From contig NZ_SLVJ01000020.1 in the NCBI RefSeq assembly GCF_004345325.1, positions 1 to 64,000 on the forward strand: a DNA stretch of 64,000 nucleotides, written 5' to 3'. The DNA comes from Acinetobacter calcoaceticus (GTDB taxonomy: Bacteria; Pseudomonadota; Gammaproteobacteria; Pseudomonadales; Moraxellaceae). Positions 44,899 to 54,729 of the stretch are shown here, one piece after another. A program made the position numbers and the translations under genes. Positions within the stretch are counted from its first letter, which is position 1. Each line of letters opens with the position of its first letter. The notes below the pieces were generated by a model. It ran no database searches. It was not told the DNA's origin and worked only from the letters and a program-made list of their open reading frames with translations.

Positions 44899-46575
44899 AT
44901 GACCGAATCTTTTGCAGCCCTCTTTGAAGAAAGTGAATTAAATCTCAACGTTGAAAAGGGTGCAGTCATCCAAGGTGTTGTTGTTAGCATCGACTCTGAT
45001 TGGGTAACCGTAGATACAGGACTTAAATCAGAAGGCGTGGTTTCACGTTCTGAATTTTTAAACGAACAACGTGAACTTGAAGTTCAAGTTGGCGATTCTG
45101 TAGATGTTGTTGTTGAAGCACTTGACAACGGCATGGGTCAAACAGTTTTATCACGTGAAAAAGCAAAACGTGCTGAAACTTGGACTAAACTTGAAAAAAT
45201 CTTTGAAGATGGCGAAATCGTTACTGGCGTTATTTCTGGTAAAGTAAAAGGCGGTTTCACTGTTGACATCGGTCCAGTTCGTGCGTTCCTACCAGGTTCT
45301 TTGGTTGATACACGTCCAATCCGTGATACTACACATCTTGAAGGCAAAGAGCTTGAGTTTAAAGTTATTAAACTTGATGCTAAGCGCAACAACGTTGTTG
45401 TTTCTCGTCGTGCAGTCATGGAAGCTGAATCTTCAGCTGACCGTGAAGCTCTTCTTTCTCAATTGGAAGAAGGCCAAACTGTTACTGGTACCATCAAGAA
45501 CCTTACAGATTACGGCGCGTTCGTTGATCTAGGTGGTATTGATGGTCTACTTCATATCACAGATATGGCTTGGAAACGTATCAAGCATCCATCTGAAGTG
45601 GTTGAAGTGGGTCAAGAAGTTACTGTTAAAGTACTTAAATTTGACAAAGAACGTAACCGTGTTTCTCTAGGTCTTAAACAACTTGGCGAAGATCCATGGT
45701 TAGCGATCATGAACCGTTATCCTAAAGGTTCTATCGTTAAAGCTCGCGTAACTAACTTAACTGACTACGGCTGTTTCGCAGAAATCGCTGAAGGCGTTGA
45801 AGGTCTAGTACACGTTTCTGAAATGGACCACACAAACAAAAACATCCACCCATCTAAAGTTGTTCAGATTGGTGATGAAGTTGATGTTATGGTTCTTGAA
45901 GTTGACGAAGAGCGTCGTCGTATTTCTCTTGGTATCAAACAAACTCGTGCTAACCCATGGGAAGAGTTTGCTAAAGCACATGAGAAAGGCGAAAAAGTTT
46001 CAGGTACTATCAAGTCTATTACTGACTTCGGTATCTTCATCGGTTTACCAGGTGGCATCGACGGTCTAGTACATTTGTCTGATATCTCTTGGAACGAACA
46101 AGGTGAAGAAGCAATCCGTCGCTTCAAGAAAGGCGATACTGTTGAAGCCGTTATCCTTTCTGTAGATGCAGAAGGTAACCGTATCAGCCTTGGTATCAAA
46201 CAATTGAACAGCGATCCGTTCAATGACTTCCTTGCAACCAACGAACGTGGTGCTTTGGTTAAAGGCGTTGTAACTGCTGTTGATGCTCGTGGCGCAACTG
46301 TTAAGTTAGCTGACGAAGTAGAAGCTCAATTAAAAGCTTCTGAAATCAACCGTGACCGCGTTGAAGATGCAACTAAATTCTTGGAAGTTGGTCAAGAAGT
46401 AGATGCTAAAATCATCAACGTTGATCGTAAATCTCGTTCAATCAACTTGTCTATCAAAGCCAAGGATGAAGCTGAAGAGAAAGAAGCTGTTGCTAACCTA
46501 CGTCAAACGACCACTACGCAAGAAAATGGTCCTAAGACAATCGGTGACTTGATCAAAGCTCAAATGAATAACTAA
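44899..46575 (+). CDS. rpsA: 30S ribosomal protein S1
   Basis: The 558-residue protein consists of six S1 OB-fold repeats. Repeated motifs include [28 protein letters not shown] and VHLSDISW, with GLVHVSEM and SLGIKQ at repeat ends. S1 unwinds and docks mRNA on the 30S subunit. Codon use looks more biased than in neighbours (many CGT, GTT, GAA and AAC), as expected for a very highly expressed gene. AGGT is a weak ribosome site, usual for rpsA, followed by a strong terminator. Confidence 0.97.
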   Translation: MTESFAALFEESELNLNVEKGAVIQGVVVSIDSDWVTVDTGLKSEGVVSRSEFLNEQRELEVQVGDSVDVVVEALDNGMGQTVLSREKAKRAETWTKLEKIFEDGEIVTGVISGKVKGGFTVDIGPVRAFLPGSLVDTRPIRDTTHLEGKELEFKVIKLDAKRNNVVVSRRAVMEAESSADREALLSQLEEGQTVTGTIKNLTDYGAFVDLGGIDGLLHITDMAWKRIKHPSEVVEVGQEVTVKVLKFDKERNRVSLGLKQLGEDPWLAIMNRYPKGSIVKARVTNLTDYGCFAEIAEGVEGLVHVSEMDHTNKNIHPSKVVQIGDEVDVMVLEVDEERRRISLGIKQTRANPWEEFAKAHEKGEKVSGTIKSITDFGIFIGLPGGIDGLVHLSDISWNEQGEEAIRRFKKGDTVEAVILSVDAEGNRISLGIKQLNSDPFNDFLATNERGALVKGVVTAVDARGATVKLADEVEAQLKASEINRDRVEDATKFLEVGQEVDAKIINVDRKSRSINLSIKAKDEAEEKEAVANLRQTTTTQENGPKTIGDLIKAQMNN

Positions 46576-46636
46576 GTTGATGTAAAAAAAGTATTGTTAA
46601 ATGTAACTAAATAATGCTTTTCTATACAAAAACTGT

Positions 46637-46674
46637 AAAGGTAGCGTAGTATTTAAGCACTGCGCTACCTTTTT
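46637..46674 (+). terminator. rpsA intrinsic terminator
   Basis: AAAGGTAGCGTAGT and ACTGCGCTACCTTT form a 14-bp stem (one G-U) with a T-run. Confidence 0.92.
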
Positions 46675-46736
46675 GTATTTAAACAGGTTATTATTTGCAA
46701 GTCACTCAAGTAGTATGATAATTAAAGAGGTCATAG

Positions 46737-47042
46737 ATGACTACTGAAGCATTGAATAAGTCTGACTTAATAGAACGAATCGCGATTAAAAATCCGCATT
46801 TAGCAGAGCCATTGGTCGAAGAAGCTGTTAAAATAATGATCGATCAAATGATCGCATCACTTTCAGCTGACCATCGCATTGAGATTCGCGGATTTGGTAG
46901 TTTTGCTCTACATCATCGTGATCCTAGAGTTGGACGTAATCCAAAAACGGGCAAATCGGTTGAGGTTTCTGCGAAATCGGTTCCACATTTTAAACCTGGT
47001 AAAGCGTTACGTGATGCAGTGAACGAATCTTCGAATCAATAA
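46737..47042 (+). CDS. ihfB: integration host factor beta subunit
   Basis: The 101-residue HU/IHF-family DNA-bending protein has the IHF-beta signature KSDLIERIA and [20 protein letters not shown] (residues about 51-70) with the intercalating Pro in RNPKTG. It pairs with IhfA. Its place after rpsA is conserved. It ends 19 bp before lapA. Confidence 0.95.
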   Translation: MTTEALNKSDLIERIAIKNPHLAEPLVEEAVKIMIDQMIASLSADHRIEIRGFGSFALHHRDPRVGRNPKTGKSVEVSAKSVPHFKPGKALRDAVNESSNQ

Positions 47043-47061
47043 AACTTAAAAAGGGGTGCTT

Positions 47062-47424
47062 ATGCGTTATATTTTAGTCGTTTTACTCATTGTTATATTT
47101 GGCTATGCTTTAGCGCTGGTTCTGCAAAACGGAACTGAGCTCCCAGTAGACTTATTGTTTACACAAGTTCCAGCAATGCGGTTGGGTTTATTGCTGTTAT
47201 TGACGATGTCGATCGGTGTTATATTTGGCTTGCTTTTAGGTGTACTGATTTTCCGAGTCTTCCAAAACAATTGGGAAATCAAGCGTCTGCGTAAAGATAT
47301 TGAATATCTTCGTAAAGAGCAAATCCATACTGCGCAACTTGCAGCGGCTGAGGCTGCAGCCAATGTAAGACATGAAAAAACCGTATTGGACATTCGTACA
47401 GAAGATAAAAATTCACTCACTTGA
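47062..47424 (+). CDS. lapA: LapA-domain membrane protein
   Basis: The 120-residue protein has two TM segments (ILVVLLIVIFGYALALVLQ and GLLLLLTMSIGVIFGLLLG) and a C-terminal cytoplasmic coiled coil (EIKRLRKDIEYLRKEQ). This is the LapA/DUF1049 layout; LapA assists LPS assembly control. The ATG at 47062 has an AAGGGG ribosome site. In many relatives lapB follows; here an unrelated six-TM gene does. Confidence 0.87.
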   Translation: MRYILVVLLIVIFGYALALVLQNGTELPVDLLFTQVPAMRLGLLLLLTMSIGVIFGLLLGVLIFRVFQNNWEIKRLRKDIEYLRKEQIHTAQLAAAEAAANVRHEKTVLDIRTEDKNSLT

Positions 47425-47495
47425 TTGTCAATAGACAATCTCGCTGTGTAGTGAAAAACGCTCTTTACTGTTAAACAGTAAGGGGCTTTTTCTTT
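47423..47495 (+). terminator. tandem hairpins and terminator after lapA
   Basis: A GATTGTC-AATA-GACAATC stem overlaps the lapA stop. It is followed at 47460-47486 by an 11-bp stem (GCTCTTTACTG with CAGTAAGGGGC) and TTTTTCTTTTT, a typical intrinsic terminator. Confidence 0.82.
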
Positions 47496-47526
47496 TTGGT
47501 ATGTTAATGAATAACGTGTTTAAGCC

Positions 47527-48396
47527 ATGCAAATTCAAATTGAAAACAATCGCATAGAAAAAAATGCGCAACGCAGTCAATATGTCTTTGGCGGCTTATT
47601 TTTGTTGCTGTCCATGGTCTTGTCTGTGGTGTCATGGCGGGAAGCGCTGCTCGCTGGCTTGATATGGGTGCTTATTTACCTGCAAAGATGTGTATTGTGT
47701 CGTATACGCTCCAAGAAATTATCTGTAGTTCATATTGCTGAGACAGAACGGCATGGAGTAGCAAAAAACCGCAATCTGAAGATCGCGATACAGGTGATCC
47801 TGATCTTAGCTTTGATCAGTGGCCTTTGTTATATGCTGAATCTCGAATTTATTTATGTATTGTTATTATTGATTTTGTATGGCGTTACAGCTTTGCTGTT
47901 TAAGCGCCACAGCGCTATCGCATCAGTTCAGAGCGAAGTTTTTGTGCTCAATCCGCAGCAGTTGATTTGCCTGCATGCTGAGCAAAATGAATATAAGGGT
48001 TTTCAGCTGAACCCATTTCATTATAAAAAAACATTTGCCTTTGATCAGATTGATTCCATTCATTTTAAAAATAGCCATATCCTCATTGCTGTTTCAGATA
48101 AACTGATTATTCCTCGAGCATTATCAAAGTATGATGTTTTGCAAATACAACAATTTATCATTCAATATTATCCCAATTTAATCGATGAACAACGCATGCA
48201 AGAGTATCTTGAAACGCGTAATCAAGTTGATTACTTAAAATTACTTTTTGGGCTACTTGTCGTTTTGACGGCGATCGCAATTTATTTTCTAGCGGATAAT
48301 GGCCGTGATGTATTTAAGACCTTGCTGTGTATGAGCGTGGCGCTAGTTTTACTGTTATTGGTTTTTGCTTTTCAAAGATTTAAAAATAATCGTTAA
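47527..48396 (+). CDS. uncharacterised six-TM protein with a PH-like central part
   Basis: This 289-residue protein was not recognised. It has three TM hairpins (about residues 19-53, 85-126 and 240-283). Between the second and third is a soluble, beta-rich part (VFVLNPQQLICLHAEQ, TFAFDQIDSIHF, SHILIAVSDKLIIPRAL), then a helix (DVLQIQQFIIQYYPN). That pattern of strands and a closing helix resembles the bacterial PH-like domains of small membrane proteins, but this is inference. It occupies the place where lapB lies between lapA and pyrF in many gammaproteobacteria, yet has no TPR or rubredoxin features of LapB. Confidence 0.75.
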   Translation: MQIQIENNRIEKNAQRSQYVFGGLFLLLSMVLSVVSWREALLAGLIWVLIYLQRCVLCRIRSKKLSVVHIAETERHGVAKNRNLKIAIQVILILALISGLCYMLNLEFIYVLLLLILYGVTALLFKRHSAIASVQSEVFVLNPQQLICLHAEQNEYKGFQLNPFHYKKTFAFDQIDSIHFKNSHILIAVSDKLIIPRALSKYDVLQIQQFIIQYYPNLIDEQRMQEYLETRNQVDYLKLLFGLLVVLTAIAIYFLADNGRDVFKTLLCMSVALVLLLLVFAFQRFKNNR

Positions 48397-48483
48397 TCTC
48401 TTGATTTTAGCACCTGAGTAAGGGGTAGGGTTTTGCAGCGCTAGGCAAAGCCCTTTATAATACGCTCACTATTTTTGTGTTGG

Positions 48484-49176
48484 ATGAAAAGACGCTTGAG
48501 TATCATTGTAGCCTTAGATGCCAAAAGCCAAGACGATGCCTTGAAAATGGCAGATCAACTTGATCCGCAATTGTGCCGCGTTAAAGTGGGTAAAGAACTG
48601 TTTACTCATGCTGGACCTGCGATTGTTAAAGCCTTACATGAACGCAAATTTGACGTTTTTCTCGACCTAAAGTTTCATGATATTCCCAATACCACCGCCC
48701 AAGCTGTATGTGCTGCAGCTGATCTTGGCGTATGGATGGTGAATGTACATGCTTCAGGTGGACGAAAAATGATGGAAACCTGTGTCGAGCGTTTAAAAGC
48801 GGGTCACTATGCCACTCAACTGATTGCAGTGACGGTATTGACCTCTATGGGGCGTGAGGATTTACGTGATTTAGGTTTGGATATAGAGCCTTTTGAGCAG
48901 GTCAGTCGCCTTGCCAAACTTACTCAAGAGTCTGGTTTGGATGGTGTGGTATGTTCAGCGCAAGAGGCAAAAATGTTGCGTCAAATACTGGGTCAGGACT
49001 TTGCTTTAGTAACACCTGGGATTCGCCCTGCGGGTGCCAATGCCGATGACCAAAAGCGTATCGTTACGCCAAAACAAGCCCTGTTAGATGGTTCTACGCA
49101 TTTGGTGATTGGCCGTCCAATTACCCAAGCCTCGAATCCTGCTCAGGCGCTGAAAGATATATTGGCTTCAATTTAA
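48484..49176 (+). CDS. pyrF: orotidine 5'-phosphate decarboxylase
   Basis: The 230-residue TIM-barrel enzyme makes UMP. It has [28 protein letters not shown], the catalytic [33 protein letters not shown] and VIGRPITQA. The ATG at 48484 is preferred to a TTG at 48475. Confidence 0.96.
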   Translation: MKRRLSIIVALDAKSQDDALKMADQLDPQLCRVKVGKELFTHAGPAIVKALHERKFDVFLDLKFHDIPNTTAQAVCAAADLGVWMVNVHASGGRKMMETCVERLKAGHYATQLIAVTVLTSMGREDLRDLGLDIEPFEQVSRLAKLTQESGLDGVVCSAQEAKMLRQILGQDFALVTPGIRPAGANADDQKRIVTPKQALLDGSTHLVIGRPITQASNPAQALKDILASI

Positions 49177-49192
49177 GCGGCATAGACAGACT

Positions 49193-49222
49193 AAAAAACC
49201 AGCACTATGTGGCTGGTTTTTT
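49193..49222. terminator. bidirectional terminator, pyrF / lysO
   Basis: AAAAAACCAGC and GCTGGTTTTTT form a stem around ACTATGTG; it lies between two convergent genes. Confidence 0.88.
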
Positions 49223-49324
49223 ACTTTTGGGTATTTTCTGCTGTAAATCACTGCGCATCAGCGCTGATCTTGATTGTTGTTCGTGATGCTTGTGTAGTTC
49301 GGGTTGTTGGTAATGTCAGTGATG

Positions 49325-50233
49325 CTAAAGCGCAGCTAAGATACTGATTGCGATCGGTGCGAGGATCGAAAGTACAAAACCACTCACCATGGCATGCGGG
49401 ATAAAATCATTACCACAGGCTTGTTTTACCATAGGTAAGGTCACATCCATCGCAGTTGCACCAGCTGAGGAGATTGCTGAGCGTGGATAACGCCAGCCAA
49501 TCAAATACATCAATAAGATTGCAAATATTTCTCTGAATAAATCATTCATCAACGCGATGCTACCCAATTGGGCATTTCTGAGTTCGGTCACCACGATGCC
49601 AGTCATCGAGTAAAAACCATAGCCTTGGGAGAGCATAATCAGATCGAGTAATTTGATTTCTGTCAGCACCAAGGCGCTGACCATAGCACCAATGACAGAG
49701 CCAATGATGCAGCCAAGCGGAACCAACAAAATTTTCCAATTGAGCCATGAGCGGTCGAGAGGTGAATAGGCCAGATCGAGCCCAATTAAGAACATAAAAA
49801 CCAAGAGCAATTGCCAGGTACTGACATGAAAGCCAAGATTGAAGTGCTCGATCAACATGGCCAATACATAGCCGATAAATAATGCCACAAAGGCATAGCT
49901 GATATTGATCAGTGATTTAATCATCAGACCTGATGATAATTTGCCTTGCATCGGTTGGTAGCCGATCAATTTAAAGATGATGTAGCACACCACAAAAGCA
50001 CCCATCGAGGTGCTAAAGGATATGATCAGTGCAGCCGATAATATTTGCCCTGTAGAGGGCATACTCTGTAGGGTTTGTGCAAACTCCATAGCAATGGCAA
50101 CGAGGAGTAAGTAGGTGAAATAGGGCAGTATTTTAAAGCCCAATTGTTCGATGCTGGTTGGAATTCGACGTGCCAATACAAAACCGAGGAACAAACAAAA
50201 TAGCAGTTGGAAAATTAACCAAAAGGATTGCAT
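49325..50233 (-). CDS. LysO-family (DUF340) lysine exporter
   Basis: The 302-residue membrane protein has about eight to nine TM helices and matches YbjE/LysO: SQGYGFYSMTGIVVTEL, GSIALMNDLFREI and SSAGATAMDVTLPMVKQACG. LysO exports L-lysine and its toxic analogue thialysine. It is convergent with pyrF and ends at a typical family C-terminus. Confidence 0.87.
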   Translation of the reverse strand: MQSFWLIFQLLFCLFLGFVLARRIPTSIEQLGFKILPYFTYLLLVAIAMEFAQTLQSMPSTGQILSAALIISFSTSMGAFVVCYIIFKLIGYQPMQGKLSSGLMIKSLINISYAFVALFIGYVLAMLIEHFNLGFHVSTWQLLLVFMFLIGLDLAYSPLDRSWLNWKILLVPLGCIIGSVIGAMVSALVLTEIKLLDLIMLSQGYGFYSMTGIVVTELRNAQLGSIALMNDLFREIFAILLMYLIGWRYPRSAISSAGATAMDVTLPMVKQACGNDFIPHAMVSGFVLSILAPIAISILAAL

Positions 50234-50292
50234 AAAATATAATCAGCAGGAAAATATCTACTGATTATAGCGTTTAATTTCAAATATGTTGC

Positions 50293-51798
50293 TTATTTTT
50301 TGATGCTTAATTCGCCCAGAAACTGATAATCCTCAGCTTTGACCTGACGGGTTTCGAGCCAATAGCGCCAAGTGTAGTTCGGCCAGAGTGCAAAGTTTTT
50401 GCCGCCATCTTGTTGATACCAACTGACACATCCGGATTGCCATACGGTGCCTTGCATTTGTTGTTGCACTTTGTCATTAAATTGATCTTGGATATCGTCC
50501 CGCACCACCACGGCTTGATGATTGGTGCTGTTGACCATTTTGATCAATTGCAAGATATAGTTGACTTGAGACTCAATCATGAAGATCACAGAGTTATGTC
50601 CAAGTACCGTATTTGGACCCAGCAACTGGAATAAATTTGGAAATTGCTTGGTGGATATACCATAAAAGCTTTCTGCACCCTCCCGCCATGCTTGCTTGAT
50701 TTCTAAACCATTGAGGCCGTAGCATTCAAAAGATTTAAGGTAGATCCGTGGATCAGTGATAAAGCCTGTGCCATAAATCAAGCAATCAATTTTTCGATGA
50801 GTTCCATCCTTGGTGACGATGCTGTCTTCGGTGATTTCTTCAATCGAATCCATCACTAATTCGACATTTTTACGATTGAAAGTTGGATAATATTTGTTGG
50901 AAATCAAGATTCGCTTACAGCCCATGACGTAATCAGGCGTGAGCATTTTAGCAGTAGCCGGGTTTTTGACTTGAAAACGAATATAGGCTTCAGCGAGTTT
51001 CTGGCCGTATTTCATAATTTGCGGTTTAACGATGGGCACCACGCGTGATTCATTGGACCAATACAGGCGTGCACGATGAATTTTTCTGAACCAATCGAAT
51101 CGACTAAACAGATGTTTATCTAGACGACCATAACTACGTTCATCGCGTGGAATCACCCATGCAGCTGTGCGTTGAAAGACGTAGAGTTGATTCACTTTTT
51201 CTGCGATCTCAGGAATGTACTGGATTGCACTGCCACCTGTACCGATAGAGGCAACTTTTTTATCATTTAAATTATAGTCATGTTGCCAATCAGAGGAGTG
51301 AAAAACTTTGCCTTTGAATTTTTCTATGCCTTTAATTTTAGGTATTTGAGCGACATGTAAGGGGCCAGATGCGAAGATCACAAATTGACTTTCGAGGCTT
51401 TGCCCATTCGTCAGCTGTAGTGTCCATTTAAACTGATTTTCATCATAGCGGATGCTGCGTACTTCTTGATTAAACTGAATATACGATTTTAATTGGTAGT
51501 TTTTAACTAAATCTTGGATGTAATCAAAGATCTCAGGAGCTGCTGCATAACGTTTTGACCAGTCTGTTTTAGGAGCAAAAGACAATGAATACATATGTGA
51601 TTGCACATCACAGGCCGCACCTGGATATTGGTTCTCACGCCATGTGCCGCCAACATCACTGGCTTTTTCTAATATTACAAAATCATCTATGCCTGATTGC
51701 TTTAAACGGATGGCCATCGCCAAGCCACCAAAACCAGCACCAATAATGACGATACGTGTTTTTGTCAAGTTTTGCGATTGAGATAAGTCCTGAGTCAT
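50293..51798 (-). CDS. flavin-containing (Baeyer-Villiger type) monooxygenase
   Basis: The 501-residue flavoenzyme has the FAD-binding GAGFGGLAM at residues 20-28, DVGGTWRENQYPGAACD, and the NADPH-binding GTGGSA at about 187-192. The motif FKGKVFHSSDW (161-171) fits the Baeyer-Villiger fingerprint FxGxxxHxxxW, but the next residue is Gln instead of Pro or Asp. It differs at the N-terminus from AlmA, the Acinetobacter long-chain alkane enzyme. Substrate is unknown. AGGATAATAAAAC supplies a ribosome site. It is divergent from an AraC-type regulator that probably controls it. Confidence 0.88.
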   Translation of the reverse strand: MTQDLSQSQNLTKTRIVIIGAGFGGLAMAIRLKQSGIDDFVILEKASDVGGTWRENQYPGAACDVQSHMYSLSFAPKTDWSKRYAAAPEIFDYIQDLVKNYQLKSYIQFNQEVRSIRYDENQFKWTLQLTNGQSLESQFVIFASGPLHVAQIPKIKGIEKFKGKVFHSSDWQHDYNLNDKKVASIGTGGSAIQYIPEIAEKVNQLYVFQRTAAWVIPRDERSYGRLDKHLFSRFDWFRKIHRARLYWSNESRVVPIVKPQIMKYGQKLAEAYIRFQVKNPATAKMLTPDYVMGCKRILISNKYYPTFNRKNVELVMDSIEEITEDSIVTKDGTHRKIDCLIYGTGFITDPRIYLKSFECYGLNGLEIKQAWREGAESFYGISTKQFPNLFQLLGPNTVLGHNSVIFMIESQVNYILQLIKMVNSTNHQAVVVRDDIQDQFNDKVQQQMQGTVWQSGCVSWYQQDGGKNFALWPNYTWRYWLETRQVKAEDYQFLGELSIKK

Positions 51799-51952
51799 GT
51801 TTTATTATCCTGTGCTTTTTTGATGTGTTATAGCTTAAGTGGTATTTTCTGCAAACAACATGATCATATTAACGAAACTATTGATAAATTCGGCAAACTC
51901 TTACTTACCAGAGGCTGCTTTTTAAACTCCTTTTGAGTCAGTTACCATTAAG

Positions 51953-52960
51953 ATGAAACGTTCTATTTTAAGTTTAATCTATTTAATCAACGGTATGCGC
52001 AAAGCCGGTATCGATGTTGATGCGCGTTTGGCCGCTATAGGAATTAAAGCGGATGCGCTCGACCCAAGTGCTATTTTTCATCATAGTATTGAATGGAGTA
52101 TACAAAATATTATTGGCCGAGGGATCGCGCCAGAAATCGGCTTAGAGGTGGGGCGACATTATGCCTTGGCTGGTTATGGCCCCTTATTAATGTTATTACT
52201 GAGTTGTGAGCGTATTGAAGATGCCTTGTTATATGGGGTGAAATTTCAGAAATTGACCCATCTTTACGGTACTTTGGCACTCTCGACCAATCAAGAACGT
52301 ATCGTGCTGAGTTATCAGCCTATTGATTTTGATGGTGAAATAGGGAAGTTTCGCGCCCAATGTGAAATATCGGGAACCTATAGATTTATTCTTAACCTTT
52401 ATAAAATGATGGGTTTAAATGTACCCCAACTACGAGTGGCTTTGCCTTTTCCAAAACCAACAGACCCACAACTGCTTGCTCAATATCAGGACGTTTATGC
52501 GGAGAATGTCGAGTTTGATCAAGCCACTGCGCGTTTTGAACTCGATCGGCAGATGCTAAGCATTAAGATTCCTTCAGCGGATTCAATTACTTGCCGTTTA
52601 TATGAAGAGAAATGCCAGGCTGAAATCCAACGCTTAGAAAATCCAGTGTTTGGCAATGGTTTAATTGAGCGCGTGACGGATTTTCTTGACTTACAGTTGG
52701 GGGCCATGCCGACGATGACGGAAACTGCGCAAGCGCTCAATCTGGCTGAGCGCACCTTGCGCCATCAGTTGCAGCAACAGAACACCAGTTATAAAGCCAT
52801 CCGCGAACAGTTGATACAGCGTAAGGCCTTAGCATTGATTAAAAATAAGGCCTATCCGATCGCTGAAATTGCTGAGCGATTGGGGTACTCAGAAACGGCC
52901 GCCTTTAACCATGCCTTTAAGCGTTGGTTTGGCCAAAGTCCGAGTCATTATGGTAAATAA
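51953..52960 (+). CDS. AraC-family regulator (OruR/ArgR-like N-terminus)
   Basis: The 335-residue protein has an N-terminal effector domain of the Arabinose-binding/OruR type (SIEWSIQNIIGRGIAPEIGLEVG, AGYGPLLMLLLSCERIEDAL). The C-terminal double helix-turn-helix has LAERTLRHQLQQ and IAEIAERLGYSETAAFNHAF. Regulators of this subgroup often sit beside flavin monooxygenase or lipid-catabolism genes. Its divergent position, 154 bp from the monooxygenase, suggests control of that gene. Confidence 0.9.
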   Translation: MKRSILSLIYLINGMRKAGIDVDARLAAIGIKADALDPSAIFHHSIEWSIQNIIGRGIAPEIGLEVGRHYALAGYGPLLMLLLSCERIEDALLYGVKFQKLTHLYGTLALSTNQERIVLSYQPIDFDGEIGKFRAQCEISGTYRFILNLYKMMGLNVPQLRVALPFPKPTDPQLLAQYQDVYAENVEFDQATARFELDRQMLSIKIPSADSITCRLYEEKCQAEIQRLENPVFGNGLIERVTDFLDLQLGAMPTMTETAQALNLAERTLRHQLQQQNTSYKAIREQLIQRKALALIKNKAYPIAEIAERLGYSETAAFNHAFKRWFGQSPSHYGK

Positions 52961-53156
52961 TGGCTTGTATAAATAGCCTAAGTAATTTGATCGGGTGCCG
53001 CATAGCGCTATTGAGTCATCATGCTATTGAACCATGGTCAAGTGAAGTACTTCGCTGTTGCTCATCATTTAAGCATCAGTTTTACAGGCATTAATGCCAA
53101 AGTTTTATAGATCACGGCGAATATTTCGCTATACTTCCACCAGCCCATAAAAGTAC

Positions 53157-54317
53157 ATGAATGCTATGACAGATCAGAATTCCATGCTTCACACTGCCTA
53201 TGCTCCTTTATCGCCTGCAGAGCAATATGCGCAAGCCTTAGCCTCAGGTAAATTTATGCCGGATGATGCTCAAGCGCTTGCAGTACAAGAACTGGAGCGT
53301 GTTTGGCAAGAATTGATGAGTCGTTATAAAGCTTCAAAAAAAGCCTTTCGTCGTTTTCGTCGCCAAACTGCACCCCGCGGCGTCTATATGTGGGGTGGTG
53401 TGGGTCGTGGTAAGACCTGGTTAATGGATCGTTTTTTTGAGTCGGTACCATTTCGCCGTAAGACCCGTATGCATTTTCATCACTTTATGCAGTATGTGCA
53501 TAGAGAGTTAAACAAGTTATCTGGACAACGTAATCCCTTGGATTTGGTTGCAGATCAAATTTATAAAGAAGCGGTAGTGATTTGTTTTGATGAGTTCTTT
53601 GTATCAAACGTCACCGATGCCATGATCCTCAGCGATCTATTTCAAAAACTGTTCCAACGTGGCATCACGCTGGTTGCCACCTCAAATATTGAGCCCGATG
53701 GTTTATATAAAAATGGTATCCATCGTGATCGCTTTATACCCACCATTGAAATGGTCAAACAACAATGCGTGGTATTGAACGTTGATGCCGGTGTAGACTA
53801 TCGTTTACGGGTACTTAAACAAGCACAATTATTCAAAACCCCATTAACCCATGACAATAATCTTTGGATTGCAAAACGCTTTACTGCTTTGACCCATTCT
53901 CAAAGCGTATCTGAAGAGCCGATTATTATTAACAGTCGTATCGTGGATACCATTGGTCATACCGAAGATGTGTTGTGGTGTGAGTTTTCAGAGCTGTGCC
54001 TCAAGCCACGTAGTCCTGCAGACTTTATTGAAATCGCCAATATCTACAATACGGTGTTGGTGAGTAATGTCCCACATCTGACCGATTATCTATCTGAAGG
54101 TACACGTCGTTTTATCTATTTGGTTGATGAGTTTTATGACCGCGGGGTAAAACTACTGTTGACCTCTGAAGATAATATTATCGAAATCTACAATGGCGAA
54201 AAGCTGGCATTTGAAATTGAACGAACCCGTTCACGTTTGTTGGAAATGCAATCAGATGAATATTTACAATCTGCACATCGTCAAATCAAGCAGTCGGAGC
54301 AAGCGCTAGAGTCTTAA
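53157..54317 (+). CDS. zapE: cell division ATPase ZapE (AFG1 family)
   Basis: The 386-residue AAA-type protein has Walker A WGGVGRGKTWLMD at about residues 79-91, MHFHHFMQYVH, Walker B VICFDEFFVSNVTDA and LVATSNIEPDGLYKNG, all ZapE/AFG1 marks. ZapE acts on the Z-ring late in division and under stress. The start may be ATG 53157 or 53166; neither has a strong ribosome site. Confidence 0.94.
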   Translation: MNAMTDQNSMLHTAYAPLSPAEQYAQALASGKFMPDDAQALAVQELERVWQELMSRYKASKKAFRRFRRQTAPRGVYMWGGVGRGKTWLMDRFFESVPFRRKTRMHFHHFMQYVHRELNKLSGQRNPLDLVADQIYKEAVVICFDEFFVSNVTDAMILSDLFQKLFQRGITLVATSNIEPDGLYKNGIHRDRFIPTIEMVKQQCVVLNVDAGVDYRLRVLKQAQLFKTPLTHDNNLWIAKRFTALTHSQSVSEEPIIINSRIVDTIGHTEDVLWCEFSELCLKPRSPADFIEIANIYNTVLVSNVPHLTDYLSEGTRRFIYLVDEFYDRGVKLLLTSEDNIIEIYNGEKLAFEIERTRSRLLEMQSDEYLQSAHRQIKQSEQALES

Positions 54318-54365
54318 TACGATTGATCTGATGCGTTGTTTAAAGCTGTAAATTAAAGAAAGATC

Positions 54366-54389
54366 AAGCACTCTACGGAGTGCTTTTTT
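54366..54389 (+). terminator. zapE intrinsic terminator
   Basis: AAGCACTC-TACG-GAGTGCTT, an 8-bp perfect stem with a TACG (UNCG-type) loop and a T-run. Confidence 0.92.
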
Positions 54390-54729
54390 GTGGTTTTTTT
54401 ATTTTAGCGCCCTCATCTAAATAGTCGACTTTTATCATAATTCATGGCTTAATCAAGGAGCACCTAGGGCTTTGAACCTTAGTTTTTTTAATCTTAGATC
54501 CTTAACTTTGGTCTAATTTCGCCATTTGAGTAAGGTAATACACTGAATGAGTTGAGATGTTTTATCCTGTTGAATATTAAGGTTTCCGTAATGTTTTAAT
54601 TTCAAATTGTCAAGTATAGTCACCTAGAAAATGCTTACTATTTAGGAATGTGATATTACTATTCAGCAAAGTTTAAATCGGTATACTAAACATCTCTTGT
54701 TATAAAAAATAGCCATATCAGGAAAGACA
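54390..54729. other. 340-bp spacer upstream of glcB
   Basis: AT-rich. A weak hairpin with T-run (CTAGG with CCTTAG then TTTTTTT) lies near 54471-54490, and a TATACT -10-like hexamer near 54681 may belong to the glcB promoter. No ORF or RNA gene is supported. Confidence 0.4.

Noticed and set aside
45147..45162. TTTATCACGTGAAAAA in rpsA as a parS site
   Set aside because: Three mismatches, within a conserved coding region; matches of this quality are expected by chance.
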